Part shown: positions 1 to 8,308 of the stretch, piece after piece
Position numbering within the stretch: position 1 is the stretch's first letter
Layout: each line of letters opens with the position of its first letter
DNA from: Acidimicrobiia bacterium
Lineage (GTDB): Bacteria; Actinomycetota; Acidimicrobiia; Spongiisociales; ZC4RG35
Assembly: GCA_025928935.1 (NCBI GenBank)
Contig: JAICNB010000033.1
Span: 1-34,206 of the forward strand
Direction: 5' to 3'
Length of the DNA stretch: 34,206 bases
Translations under genes and position numbers: made by a program
The notes under the pieces: model-generated
Seen by the model: the letters and a program-made list of their open reading frames with translations, nothing else
Databases searched by the model: none
Told to the model about the DNA's origin: nothing

Positions 1-901
1 ACTGGAGGTGGTCGGGCTGGTGCGACATCCTCTGTCGCTCGACCTCGACACGTTCCTGTCCCGGGCCGACCGCGACCTCCTGTTCGACATCCACTGTGTC
101 ACCAGTTGGACCCGGTTCGGCGCTCGGTGGACCGGCCTTCCCCTGAGAGACGTGCTCGGGGAGGCGGAGCCCTCCGAAGAGGCCCGATTCGTTTCCTTCG
201 AGGCCTACTCGGATCGGGGTCACCACACCTCACTGCCGCTCTCTCTGGCCCGCGACGACTGCTGGCTCGTCCATGCCTTCGAGGGAGTCCCACTCGAGAT
301 CGGGCATGGCGGCCCGGTCAGGGTGGTGACCCCGAGCCGATACTTCTACAAGTCGCTGAAATGGGTGAAGCGGATCGTCCTGCTCGCCGAGGACCGTCTT
401 GGCTGGTGGGAGGAGGGATCCTTCTATCACAACAACGCCGATCCCTGGGCGGGAGACGAGCGGTTCACCAGCGGCTCGATTCGGCCCGACCAGGTCGAGC
501 GGTTCGTCGCCGCTCGGAGCTACGACAAGTACCGGGGGCGGGTGATGATGGGTCTCGATCTCAGGGCGTGGGCGCCGTCGACCCTGGATCTCCGACGTCT
601 CCACCTTAAGAACTGCGACCTGAGGGGCGTGTCGCTGCCGGGGGCGGACCTGCGTGAGTCGAACCTGTCGCTGAGCGACCTGAGAGGCGCCGATCTTCGT
701 CGGGCCAACCTGGCGGGTTCCGATCTCGAGGGCGTCAACTTCTCCGGGTCCGATCTGACGGGGGCCGATCTGTCCGGGTCTGCGCTGTCTGCCACCCGGT
801 TCGCCGACGACAGCGGGGAGGCACGTCTCGATGGGGCCACGTTCGATGACTCTTTCGGGCTCGTTGAGGAGCAGGAGGAGTTCGTCAGTCGCAGCATCTA
901 G
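1..901 (+). CDS. Sulfite-oxidase-type molybdopterin oxidoreductase fused to a pentapeptide-repeat tail (5' partial)
   Basis: The reading frame is open to the left edge, so the true start lies outside; the first in-frame GTG here (position 8) is inside the fold. The first half matches the molybdopterin-binding domain of the sulfite oxidase/YedY family: DIHCVTSW carries the cysteine expected to ligate molybdenum, and PVRVVTPSRYFYKSLKWVK followed by GWWEEGSFYHNNADPW is the usual end of this domain. From about base 575 to 805 the protein becomes about fourteen five-residue units of the A(D/N)Lxx kind (CDLRG, ADLRE, SDLRG, ADLTG-like), predicted to form a right-handed beta-helix. The domain normally transfers oxygen atoms to or from small substrates; the substrate here is unknown. 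The fusion is unusual. The stop shares the bases CTAG with the stop of the convergent next gene. Confidence 0.85.
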   Translation, partial: LEVVGLVRHPLSLDLDTFLSRADRDLLFDIHCVTSWTRFGARWTGLPLRDVLGEAEPSEEARFVSFEAYSDRGHHTSLPLSLARDDCWLVHAFEGVPLEIGHGGPVRVVTPSRYFYKSLKWVKRIVLLAEDRLGWWEEGSFYHNNADPWAGDERFTSGSIRPDQVERFVAARSYDKYRGRVMMGLDLRAWAPSTLDLRRLHLKNCDLRGVSLPGADLRESNLSLSDLRGADLRRANLAGSDLEGVNFSGSDLTGADLSGSALSATRFADDSGEARLDGATFDDSFGLVEEQEEFVSRSI

Positions 902-1571
902 TGGTCTGTCGGGCGGTCGGCTCTCAGCTGCTCCGAGACCCATGCGGCCAGGGCCCGCCCCAGACGCCGCTGCGAGCCCGCCGAGAGGTGGATACCGTCG
1001 ACCTCGCTCGATCGTGCATGGCTACCGGCGTCGAAGAAGTCGGCTCCCACGGTCATGGCCACTCGAGCGAACTGGTCGCCGAATCGAGCCGATCGCTGGT
1101 CGGCACCGGAGAAGTCGTCGCCGAACGTCCCGCTTGTCGCGTCGACACATGTCGCCGGTGGGGCGACGAGCAAGAGGCGCGGCGGCTCTCCATCGGGCCC
1201 GAACCCGGTGCCGGCGGCGAGGGCCGCGAGCTCACCCGCCCCGGCCGCGATGGTGGCTCCGGACACGGCGAACCGACTCTTCAGGTCGTTGGTCCCCAAC
1301 ATGATCAAGACCAGGTCGACCGGGCGGTGCGATTCGATCTGCGGACGAGGGCTCGCCGTCCGTTCTTGTCCATGCCCTCGATCGGATCGTCGAAGATGGT
1401 GGTGCGGCCGTTCAGGCCATCGGACACGACCGTGAAGCCGGGTCCCAGGGCGTTGGCCATGACGTCGGGCCATCGACCGCCCGGTCCGTACCGTTTCGGC
1501 GGCTTGGTGCGATCGACAACGGGTCGGCAGCCCCAGGTGTTGGAGTCGCCGAAGCAGAAGATGACACTCAT
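898..1571 (-). pseudogene. Frameshifted SGNH/GDSL hydrolase (arylesterase-like)
   Basis: Two overlapping minus-strand frames together make one SGNH hydrolase resembling the Mycobacterium smegmatis arylesterase/acyltransferase family. The N-terminal frame starts at the ATG at 1571 with MSVIFCFGDSNTWG (block I, nucleophilic Ser) and runs through the DDPIEGMDKNGRR region. The C-terminal frame resumes with IESHRPVDLVLIMLGTNDLK (Gly and Asn blocks), then LLLVAPP, and ends with DAGSHARSSEVDGIHLS (catalytic Asp and His). The frames switch near 1340-1355, where one missing base would restore a protein of about 224 residues. All catalytic blocks survive and both halves keep normal composition, so the break is recent, a sequencing or assembly error, or programmed. 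Such enzymes hydrolyse or transfer acyl esters. Confidence 0.8.
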
Positions 1572-1581
1572 GGAGGCGAGC

Positions 1582-1587
1582 AGCGTA
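1582..1587 (-). promoter_or_regulatory. Candidate -10 box for the SGNH hydrolase gene
   Basis: TACGCT on the minus strand lies 10 bases before the ATG at 1571. A transcript started here would have almost no leader. No convincing -35 is seen. Confidence 0.3.
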
Positions 1588-1601
1588 GGGATCCTCCTGC
1601 G

Positions 1602-1630
1602 TTGCGGTCCGTGGCATCACGGGCGAGAAT
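1602..1630 (+). promoter_or_regulatory. Candidate sigma-A-type promoter for trpS
   Basis: TTGCGG (1602-1607) and GAGAAT (1625-1630) are separated by 17 bases. The expected transcription start falls on or next to the ATG at 1637, and there is no Shine-Dalgarno sequence, so the trpS mRNA may be leaderless. It overlaps the region upstream of the divergent hydrolase gene. Confidence 0.4.
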
Positions 1631-1636
1631 CCGCAC

Positions 1637-2617
1637 ATGGGCCCAAGACGAGTCTTCTCCGGTATCCAGCCCACGGGTGACTTCCACGTCGGGAGCTATG
1701 TGGGCGCGCTGAGGAACTGGGTGGCGCTCCAGGATCAGTTCGACGAGACGATCTACTGCGTGGTCGATCTCCATGCCATGACCGTCCCCTACGACCCCGC
1801 GGACCTGAGAGCGAGACGTCACGAGTCGGCCAGGATGCTGTTGGCGGTGGGTGTCGATCCGGATCGTTCCCTGCTCTACTACCAGTCCGAGGTGCCCCAA
1901 CACGTGGAGCTGGCGTGGATCCTGGGGACACTGGCCGGGCTCGGCCAATTGGAGCGGATGACCCAGTTCAAGGAGAAGGCGGACCGGGCCAAGCAGAACC
2001 TGGGGATCTTTGCCTACCCGGTGCTGCAGGCGGCCGACATCCTCGTTCACAAGGCGCACGCCGTCCCTGTGGGCGATGACCAGTCCCAACACCTCGAGCT
2101 GACCAGGGACCTCGCCCATCGCTTCAACTCGCGCTTCGGCGAGGAGTTCCCGCTTCCTGAGACGATCACCCCTGAGATCGGGTCCCGAATCATGTCTTTG
2201 ACCGACCCGACCGCGAAGATGTCGAAATCGGACCCGAGCCCGAGGTCACGGATCCTGCTCAAAGACGGGCCCGACGAGATCTCGAAGAAGGTCAAGGCGG
2301 CAGTCACCGACACCGGATCCGACGTCGTCTACGACTGGGAGGCCAAGCCGGGGGTGTCCAATCTGTTGGAGCTGTTCAGCGTGTTCACCGGGCGCCCCAT
2401 CCCCGAGCTCGTGGACGAGTACTCGGTTGGCGGATACGGTGTGTTCAAGGGGGCGGTGGCCGACGCCATCGTCGAGGGGTTGGCCCCGGTCCGAGAGGCC
2501 TACGACGCGCTCGACGACGCCGAGGTGACCGAGGTCATGGCTCGCGGGGCGGGCACCGCACGGGACCGGGCCGAAACCTCTATGAAGACGGTCAGGGAGA
2601 GAGTCGGGATAGTATAG
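1637..2617 (+). CDS. trpS: Tryptophanyl-tRNA synthetase
   Basis: Cytoplasmic class I aminoacyl-tRNA synthetase that joins tryptophan to tRNA-Trp using ATP. The 326-residue length is normal for bacterial TrpS. The HIGH-type motif is HVGS (residues 17-20) after SGIQPTGDF, and the canonical KMSKS loop is at residues 194-198. The family segments GDDQSQHLELTRDLAHRFN and YPVLQAADIL are present. The ATG at 1637 is preferred because translation goes straight into the FSGIQPTG block; no ribosome binding site precedes it, which fits the leaderless promoter proposed just upstream. It is divergent from the SGNH hydrolase gene and convergent, 18 bases apart, with the CPBP protease gene. Confidence 0.97.
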   Translation: MGPRRVFSGIQPTGDFHVGSYVGALRNWVALQDQFDETIYCVVDLHAMTVPYDPADLRARRHESARMLLAVGVDPDRSLLYYQSEVPQHVELAWILGTLAGLGQLERMTQFKEKADRAKQNLGIFAYPVLQAADILVHKAHAVPVGDDQSQHLELTRDLAHRFNSRFGEEFPLPETITPEIGSRIMSLTDPTAKMSKSDPSPRSRILLKDGPDEISKKVKAAVTDTGSDVVYDWEAKPGVSNLLELFSVFTGRPIPELVDEYSVGGYGVFKGAVADAIVEGLAPVREAYDALDDAEVTEVMARGAGTARDRAETSMKTVRERVGIV

Positions 2618-2635
2618 ACCCCCAGTTCGAGGGTG

Positions 2636-3334
2636 CTAACGGATCGGCTCGAGCAGCTCGGAGGGGATGAGCAGCACCAGCGCGGCGAGCAGGTTGAATC
2701 CAGAGTGGATGAATATCGCCGGGCCCAGCCGACCGGCCCGAAGCGTTACCCAGGCCAGCACCACTCCGACGATGAAGATGGTCGGGACCACTATCGCGGC
2801 GGCCTGCAGGAACTGGTCGGCGGGGAGGCCCAACATGTGGAAGGCCGCGAAGACCAGTGACGTGACCACGATCGTGGCCCGTCGCCCCCGCTTCTCGAAC
2901 ACCTTGAGCAGGACACCCCGGAAGGTGAGCTCCTCGGTCACCGGGGCCACCACGACTGCGGTGAGCACTGCGATGATGCGGGCAGGTGTCGTCTCCAGCC
3001 CGGCGATCGCATTGCTCACCTCCTGAGCAGAGTTGCCATCCGGGAGGAGCAATTCGCTCAGGGGGAGGAACAGGACGGCCAGACCGAGTTGGAGCAGCAG
3101 ACCCGCGCCGAGGTAGCGGGCGTCGGAGCCGAGAACGTTGAAGCCGAGGTCCGCCCGCCTCCGGCTCAGGGCCCAGAGGACGAGGAGATGCCCGATGTAC
3201 TGGCCGGCGAGCGCCAGAACCAGGGTCAGCTCCTCCCCGCCCAGAAGTGTGCCCAAGCCCAGGAACAGCCCGGAGCCGAGCAATCCGCCCAGGAAGACGA
3301 GTAGGAAGTCGAAGAGCGACCATGGCCTGGGCAC
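2636..3334 (-). CDS. CPBP-family intramembrane metalloprotease
   Basis: A 232-residue polytopic membrane protein of the CPBP (CAAX protease and bacteriocin-processing, Abi) family. The diagnostic motifs are present: EELTFRG with the glutamate pair at residues 134-135, FAAFH with His166, and a third motif HSGFN beginning at His210. Hydrophobic segments cover roughly residues 8-30, 35-55, 75-97, 117-133, 153-170, 178-198 and 205-225. Family members are glutamate/histidine-dependent proteases in the membrane; bacterial ones act in bacteriocin immunity or protein processing. The substrate here is unknown. The start is GTG at 3334, with no Shine-Dalgarno but a TAGGCT hexamer 8 bases upstream. It is divergent from guaB3 (74 bases apart). 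Confidence 0.9.
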   Translation of the reverse strand: MPRPWSLFDFLLVFLGGLLGSGLFLGLGTLLGGEELTLVLALAGQYIGHLLVLWALSRRRADLGFNVLGSDARYLGAGLLLQLGLAVLFLPLSELLLPDGNSAQEVSNAIAGLETTPARIIAVLTAVVVAPVTEELTFRGVLLKVFEKRGRRATIVVTSLVFAAFHMLGLPADQFLQAAAIVVPTIFIVGVVLAWVTLRAGRLGPAIFIHSGFNLLAALVLLIPSELLEPIR

Positions 3335-3342
3335 TGGGCGGC

Positions 3343-3348
3343 AGCCTA
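3343..3348 (-). promoter_or_regulatory. Candidate -10 box for the CPBP protease gene
   Basis: TAGGCT on the minus strand, 8 bases before the GTG at 3334, with no ribosome binding site between them. Consistent with a leaderless mRNA. Confidence 0.35.
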
Positions 3349-3372
3349 ATGATGGCTGTCACCTACCACTGT

Positions 3373-3378
3373 TACTCT
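3373..3378 (+). promoter_or_regulatory. Candidate -10 box for guaB3-guaA
   Basis: TACTCT lies 30 bases before the guaB3 GTG. The predicted leader of about 24 bases contains a good Shine-Dalgarno (GGAGGT, 3395-3400), in contrast to the many leaderless-looking genes nearby. The -35 is not clear. Confidence 0.3.
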
Positions 3379-3408
3379 GGCCGCAGCGCTGTTCGGAGGT
3401 CATCAGGA

Positions 3409-4566
3409 GTGGAAATCGACATCGGGATCGGCAAGTCGGGGCGTCAGGGATACGGCTTCGACGACATAGCCATCGTTCCCTCGAGACGGACCCGCGACCC
3501 CGACGACGTCGATATTTCCTGGCAGCTCGATGCCTTCAAGTTCGCCCTGCCCATGATGGGTTCGGCCATGGATTCCGCGATCAGCCCGGCTACGGCGATC
3601 GAGATCGGGCGGCTCGGCGGGTTGGCGGTCCTCAATCTGGAAGGGTTGTGGACTCGCTACGAAGATCCCGAGCCCTACTTCGAGGAGATCGCCGAGCTCC
3701 CGGCCGACAAGGCGACGCTACGGATGCAGGAGATCTATCTCGAGCCGGTCAAGCCCGAGCTGATCGGTCGGCGTGTGGCCGAGATCAAGTCGGGAGGGGC
3801 GTTCACTGCTGCCAGCCTGACCCCGCAGCGGGTTCGGAGCTGGGCCGGTCACGCCCTCGAAGGGGGGCTCGACGTGCTGGTGATCCAGGGGACCGTGGTC
3901 TCAGCCGAGCACGTGTCCAGCCGTGAGGAGCCGCTCGACCTGAAGCAGTACATCGCCGGCTGTGAGGTACCGGTGATCGTGGGGGGTTGCGCCAGCTACT
4001 CGACGGCACTCCACTTGATGCGCACCGGGGCGGTGGGGGTCCTGGTCGGAGTCGGCCCTGGAGCTGCCTGCACCACGCGCGGCGTGCTCGGGGTCGGTGT
4101 CCCTCAGGCCACGGCCATCGCCGACGCGGCAGGGGCGAGGATCAGGTATCTCGACGAGACCGGGCGATACGTCCACGTGATCGCGGATGGGGGGATGCGG
4201 ACCGGAGGCGATGTGGCCAAGGCCATCGCTTGCGGCGCCGATGCGGTGATGGTCGGCTCGCCCCTGGCATCGGCCAGCGAGGCCCCGGGACGGGGGTTCC
4301 ATTGGGGGATGGCCACTTTCCATCCCACCCTGCCACGGGGGGCGCGTGTCGAGGTCGGCAACCGAGGCACGTTGGAGGAGATCCTGGTCGGCCCCGCGCA
4401 CGAGAACGACGGGAAGCTCAACCTGTTCGGTGCCCTCCAGGTCTCGATGGCCACCACCGGGTTCTCCGACGTGAAGGAGTTCCAGAAGGCCGAGGTGATG
4501 ATCGCCCCCAGTCTGCAGACCGAAGGAAAATCGCTGCAACGGTCCCAGAAGATAGGGATGGGGTGA
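3409..4566 (+). CDS. guaB3: GuaB3-family IMP dehydrogenase-like protein
   Basis: A 385-residue TIM-barrel protein of the IMP dehydrogenase/GMP reductase superfamily, matching the actinobacterial GuaB3 group: [20 protein letters not shown] at the N-terminus, [15 protein letters not shown], and the active-site loop [10 protein letters not shown] with the expected catalytic Cys221. It lacks the CBS pair that full GuaB carries. The family belongs to guanine nucleotide metabolism; whether this copy oxidises IMP or reduces GMP cannot be told from sequence. An open frame extends upstream to 3247, but GTG at 3409 is chosen because GGAGGT sits 8 bases before it and MEIDIGIGK matches the family N-terminus. 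Its stop overlaps the guaA start (GTGA), so the two are translationally coupled. Confidence 0.92.
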   Translation: MEIDIGIGKSGRQGYGFDDIAIVPSRRTRDPDDVDISWQLDAFKFALPMMGSAMDSAISPATAIEIGRLGGLAVLNLEGLWTRYEDPEPYFEEIAELPADKATLRMQEIYLEPVKPELIGRRVAEIKSGGAFTAASLTPQRVRSWAGHALEGGLDVLVIQGTVVSAEHVSSREEPLDLKQYIAGCEVPVIVGGCASYSTALHLMRTGAVGVLVGVGPGAACTTRGVLGVGVPQATAIADAAGARIRYLDETGRYVHVIADGGMRTGGDVAKAIACGADAVMVGSPLASASEAPGRGFHWGMATFHPTLPRGARVEVGNRGTLEEILVGPAHENDGKLNLFGALQVSMATTGFSDVKEFQKAEVMIAPSLQTEGKSLQRSQKIGMG

Positions 4567-6098
4567 CCCCGGACCCAACGGTTCTCGTTCTCGACTTCGG
4601 GGCGCAGTACGCCCAATTGATCGCCCGACGGGTGAGGGAAGGCCACGTTCGGTCCGAGATCGTCCGCCGCGACGTGACACCAGAGGAGATCAGACGGCAT
4701 GACCCGGTGGGTCTGATCCTTTCGGGGGGACCGGCCTCGGTGTATGCCGAGGACGCCTATCGGATGGATCCCGCCATCCTCGAGATGGGGATCCCGGTGC
4801 TGGGCATCTGCTACGGCCATCAGCTGCTCGCCGACCTGGCCGGCGGAAAAGTGGCCAACACGGGGAGCGCCGAGTACGGCAATACCGCTCTCGAGATGAC
4901 TCGGAGCTCGATGCTGCTCAAGGATCTGCCCCGGGAGCAACAGGTCTGGATGTCCCACCAGGACCAGGTGGTCGAGCCCCCAGAGGGCTTCGTGGCCGTT
5001 GCCACGACACCGGGGTCCCGGGTGGCGGCGATGGAGGATCGGGAGCGGGGGCTCTACGGTGTTCAGTTCCATCCCGAGGTCGGCCACACCCCTAGAGGCG
5101 AGGAGATCCTCAGAAGGTTTCTCTACGACGTATGTGGTGCAGCGCCGACGTGGACCTCCCACTCCATCATCGAGTCCCAGATCGAGGCGATCAGGGCCCA
5201 GGTGGGTGACGGACGGGTGATCTGTGGCCTCTCCGGCGGCGTCGACTCCGCAGTCGCGGCCGCCCTCGTCCACGCCGCGGTGGGCGACCGGCTGACCTGT
5301 GTCTTCGTCGACCATGGGCTGCTCCGGGCCGGTGAGGCGGAACAGGTCGAAGCGACCTTCCGATCCCACTTCGAGGTCGATCTGGTCCATGTCAAGGCGG
5401 AGGACCGGTTCCTCGAAGGCCTGGCCGGTGTCACGGACCCCGAGAAGAAGCGGAAGGTGATAGGCGAGACCTTCATCCGAGTGTTCGAAGAGGCGGTCGA
5501 CTCGATCGGAGACGCCCGTTTCCTCGTCCAGGGAACCCTGTATCCCGATGTGATCGAGTCGGGCTCGGCCAGCGCCGCCACGATCAAGACCCACCACAAC
5601 GTGGGCGGCCTCCCCGAGGACATGACATTCGATCTGGTGGAGCCGCTTCGGGACCTGTTCAAGGACGAGGTGAGGGCGGTGGGTGAGGAGTTGGGGCTTC
5701 CCGAGGAGATCGTCTGGCGTCAGCCGTTCCCCGGGCCCGGCCTGGCGGTCCGGATCATCGGCGAGGTGACTCGGGAACGTCTCGAAGTGCTGCGGGCGGC
5801 CGACGAGATCGTCACCGAGGAGATCAGGCGCGCCGGTCTGTATCGGGAGATCTGGCAGGCCTTCGCCGTCCTTCCGTCGGTGAAGACGGTGGGGGTCCAG
5901 GGGGACCACCGCACCTACGCCTACCCGTTGGTGGTACGGGCGGTGACCTCCGAGGATGCCATGACCGCCGACTGGGCTCGTCTCCCCTATGAGGTCCTGG
6001 AGCGGATCTCGAGTCGTGTCATCAACGAAGTGCCCGGCATCAACCGGGTGGCGTACGACATCTCGAGCAAGCCACCAGCCACAATCGAGTGGGAATGA
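4563..6098 (+). CDS. guaA: GMP synthase (glutamine-hydrolysing)
   Basis: Converts XMP to GMP using glutamine and ATP, the last step of guanine nucleotide synthesis. The 511-residue protein has the full two-part layout. The class I glutamine amidotransferase domain (about 5-190) has nucleophile Cys83 in GICYGHQ and His170/Glu172 in QFHPEVGHT. The ATP pyrophosphatase domain has SGGVDS at 224-229. The dimerisation domain ends in the family signature KPPATIEWE. The start is GTG at 4563, overlapping the guaB3 stop by four bases. No separate guaB lies nearby. A hairpin just downstream (6112-6132) may end the operon. Confidence 0.97.
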   Translation: MTPDPTVLVLDFGAQYAQLIARRVREGHVRSEIVRRDVTPEEIRRHDPVGLILSGGPASVYAEDAYRMDPAILEMGIPVLGICYGHQLLADLAGGKVANTGSAEYGNTALEMTRSSMLLKDLPREQQVWMSHQDQVVEPPEGFVAVATTPGSRVAAMEDRERGLYGVQFHPEVGHTPRGEEILRRFLYDVCGAAPTWTSHSIIESQIEAIRAQVGDGRVICGLSGGVDSAVAAALVHAAVGDRLTCVFVDHGLLRAGEAEQVEATFRSHFEVDLVHVKAEDRFLEGLAGVTDPEKKRKVIGETFIRVFEEAVDSIGDARFLVQGTLYPDVIESGSASAATIKTHHNVGGLPEDMTFDLVEPLRDLFKDEVRAVGEELGLPEEIVWRQPFPGPGLAVRIIGEVTRERLEVLRAADEIVTEEIRRAGLYREIWQAFAVLPSVKTVGVQGDHRTYAYPLVVRAVTSEDAMTADWARLPYEVLERISSRVINEVPGINRVAYDISSKPPATIEWE

Positions 6099-6111
6099 CG
6101 CCCATCTAGTG

Positions 6112-6132
6112 GGCACTCCCTAGGGGAGTGCC
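6112..6132 (+). terminator. Hairpin after guaA, possible terminator
   Basis: GGCACTCCC (6112-6120) and GGGAGTGCC (6124-6132) form a perfect 9-bp stem with a 3-base loop, starting 13 bases after the guaA stop. There is no T-run after it, so it would be a T-less actinobacterial-type terminator or an mRNA-stabilising structure. Confidence 0.5.
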
Positions 6133-6225
6133 GCCAAGCCGGAGGAATCGGGCCGGGGCCGGCGCCCGTCGTTCAGGACACATGGTGGTCTGCCGATAAC
6201 CCCTGACAAGCCGGGAGTCATCCCT
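6133..6225 (+). other. Rest of the longest intergenic gap
   Basis: The rest of the 127-base gap before the CheA-like gene. It holds a GC-rich, self-complementary stretch near 6148-6170 and the ribosome binding site GGGAG (6213-6217). I see no recognisable riboswitch or RNA gene. Confidence 0.4.
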
Positions 6226-8256
6226 TTGGACTTCAACACGCCCGAGTTGACGCGGATCTTCCGCGAAGAGCTGGAAGAGCGTTCCGGCCGTCTCGTCGCG
6301 GGCGCGATCAGCCTCCGACAGAGAGGGCTGGACGATGTCCGGATCCAGGATCTGATCCGCGACGCCCACACCATCAAGGGCTCCGCCGGGCTGCTCGGCT
6401 ATGAACAGATCAAGGAGGTCGCCGCCCGGCTGGAGCATCTCTGGAAGCAGATCGCCGAGGGATACAGCCCTTCCAGCGAGGTCCTGGTGGCGATGGAGGC
6501 CAGCGCCGGGCGTCTGTTGCCCTCACTGGACAGCGAGGATGCCGAGCTCGCCATCCTCGCCGACAAGCTCATCACCGTGCAGGCGACCGGCACCCCCGCC
6601 GAGGGCCCCGGCTGGTCTCCCCCCGCCGAGGTCATCCCGCTACGGCGTCCCGAGCCGGGGAGCCTGGGAGGTCTGCTCACCTCAGTATCCGATTCGCTCC
6701 TCGGTGGGTCGACCCGTGTCGACACCGGCGACCTGTATCGCCTGATCAATCGCATCGTCGAGGTCTCTCTCGACTCCGAGGCCCTGGCCGATCTCTCGCT
6801 GCTGTCGATCGAGGGCGCCGACCCCGCGCTGTTCCGGAAGTCCTGGCGACAGCAGCTGGAGAGGCTCGCCTCCTCCATAGGCGAGATCCAGGATCAGGCC
6901 GTTTCCCTGGCCAACATCGCCTTTCGGGACGCCACCGCCACGTTCCCACAGTTCGTGCGGTACCTGGGCCGGCGAATGGGCAAGGACGTCAGGTTCGAGT
7001 TGGTCGGCGAGGACGTCCAACTCGATCGTCAGATCGTCGACCTGCTGCGTGAGCCGCTCCGCCATCTACTGGTCAATGCCGTCGACCACGGTATCGAGCC
7101 GGCGGCCTCCAGGGTTGCCGCCGGCAAGCGGGCCACCGGGACTGTCAGTGTCGGGGCCGAGATAATCGACGAGAGGGTGGAGGTGTCGGTGGCCGACGAC
7201 GGTGCCGGGATCGATTGGGATCGTGTGGCCGAGGTGGCGACGGAGAGATCTATCCCCTTCGTGTTCTCGGATCTGAGCCCGATCCTGTTCCAGGAGGGGT
7301 TCACGACGACGGACGTGACCACCGACTTCTCCGGGGCAGGGGACGGCTTGGCTGCCGTGCGGGACACGGTGGAGAAGGTGAACGGGGTTGTCCACATCGA
7401 GAGCCCGGAGGGCATGGGCACCCGGGTGACGATGACCCTTCCCCTTTCGATGGTCCTTCAGAATGTGGTCGTCGTGGCCACGGGCGACCAGTTCTGGGGT
7501 CTTCCCGAGGCATCGATCGAGGCGGCAATGCCGCTTTCCAGGGCCGAGATCAGCGCCACCGAGAGTGGTCGAGAGGTCCGATTCCAGAGTCGAGAGATCC
7601 CGTGTGTCTCGCTGGCCAAGGCCATGGGTGTCGGCCACGCGGGTGACGATTCGGAGCTGCTGGTGGTCAACACCAGGTTCGGGCTCGTTGCTATCACCGT
7701 CAGCGAGTTGATCGACCGCCGGCGGGTGGCGGTCAAGAACCTCGGCCCCATCCTCGAGGGGGGCGGACAGGTCACCGGAGCGGCCCTGCTCGGTGGGGGC
7801 CAGGTGCTGGTCGTGCTCGACCCCAACTTCCTCGGCTACCTGGCCAGACGACAGCCGGGGAAGGCCGGCCATCGCCCCCGCATCCTGGTGGTGGACGACT
7901 CGGCCGGGGTCCGCCAGCTCCTATCGGCGACGCTCAACGGCGCAGGGTTCGACGTGGAGGTGGCGGCCGGCGCCCGTGACGCGTTGCTCGCCATGAGCCG
8001 CGGCGACTTCGAGGCGATGGTGATCGACTTCTCCATGCCGAGGTCCAACGGCGTCGAGTTGGTCCGGGCCATGCGTGCTGCCGATATCGGCGTGCCCATC
8101 GTGATGGTCTCCGGTGTGGCAACCCAGGAAGAGAAGCAAGCGGCGTGGGAGGCGGGCGTGGACGCCTATCTGGACAAGTTCGATCTCCGGCAGGGGGTGC
8201 TGACCGCGACCCTTCGCCGGATGATCGGTCTCGAGGAGGGCGCTGATGCCGGCTGA
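6226..8256 (+). CDS. CheA-like hybrid histidine kinase (Hpt-HATPase-CheW-REC)
   Basis: A 676-residue cytoplasmic signalling kinase. Order of parts: Hpt domain (about 1-105) with phospho-accepting His48 in DAHTIKGSAGLLG; a linker without a clear P2 domain; a dimerisation-like helical region (165-260); a CheA-type HATPase (265-405) with N box VNAVDHGIEPA (Asn284), G1 DDGAGID and G2 GAGDGLAAV; a CheW-like domain (408-540); and a C-terminal receiver (548-670) with phospho-acceptor Asp601 in VIDFSMP and the conserved Lys in LDKFD. The start is TTG at 6226 with GGGAG 8 bases upstream. The architecture resembles ChpA/PilL-type CheA hybrids, but no CheY, CheR, CheB, MCP or motility gene is present. 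The next gene, a membrane kinase, is a likely partner. Confidence 0.92.
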   Translation: MDFNTPELTRIFREELEERSGRLVAGAISLRQRGLDDVRIQDLIRDAHTIKGSAGLLGYEQIKEVAARLEHLWKQIAEGYSPSSEVLVAMEASAGRLLPSLDSEDAELAILADKLITVQATGTPAEGPGWSPPAEVIPLRRPEPGSLGGLLTSVSDSLLGGSTRVDTGDLYRLINRIVEVSLDSEALADLSLLSIEGADPALFRKSWRQQLERLASSIGEIQDQAVSLANIAFRDATATFPQFVRYLGRRMGKDVRFELVGEDVQLDRQIVDLLREPLRHLLVNAVDHGIEPAASRVAAGKRATGTVSVGAEIIDERVEVSVADDGAGIDWDRVAEVATERSIPFVFSDLSPILFQEGFTTTDVTTDFSGAGDGLAAVRDTVEKVNGVVHIESPEGMGTRVTMTLPLSMVLQNVVVVATGDQFWGLPEASIEAAMPLSRAEISATESGREVRFQSREIPCVSLAKAMGVGHAGDDSELLVVNTRFGLVAITVSELIDRRRVAVKNLGPILEGGGQVTGAALLGGGQVLVVLDPNFLGYLARRQPGKAGHRPRILVVDDSAGVRQLLSATLNGAGFDVEVAAGARDALLAMSRGDFEAMVIDFSMPRSNGVELVRAMRAADIGVPIVMVSGVATQEEKQAAWEAGVDAYLDKFDLRQGVLTATLRRMIGLEEGADAG

Positions 8257-8308
8257 CCGTGTGTCTGCTCCGGTCGCGTTACCTTTCTGAGAAGAGCGAG
8301 AGAGACGA

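Noticed and set aside
2618..2634. Short inverted repeat ACCC/GGGT between trpS and the CPBP gene as a bidirectional terminator
   Set aside because: Only a 4-bp stem with a 9-base loop; too weak to claim.
4104..6116. 670-residue open frame antisense to guaB3-guaA
   Set aside because: A shadow of GC-rich coding DNA: no motif, His/Asp/Gly-heavy composition typical of reverse-frame translation, while the plus strand carries full GuaB3 and GuaA motifs.
6133..6225. Possible riboswitch or small RNA before the CheA-like gene
   Set aside because: Self-complementary GC stretches exist, but no conserved core of a known riboswitch (c-di-GMP, c-di-AMP, preQ1, purine) could be recognised.
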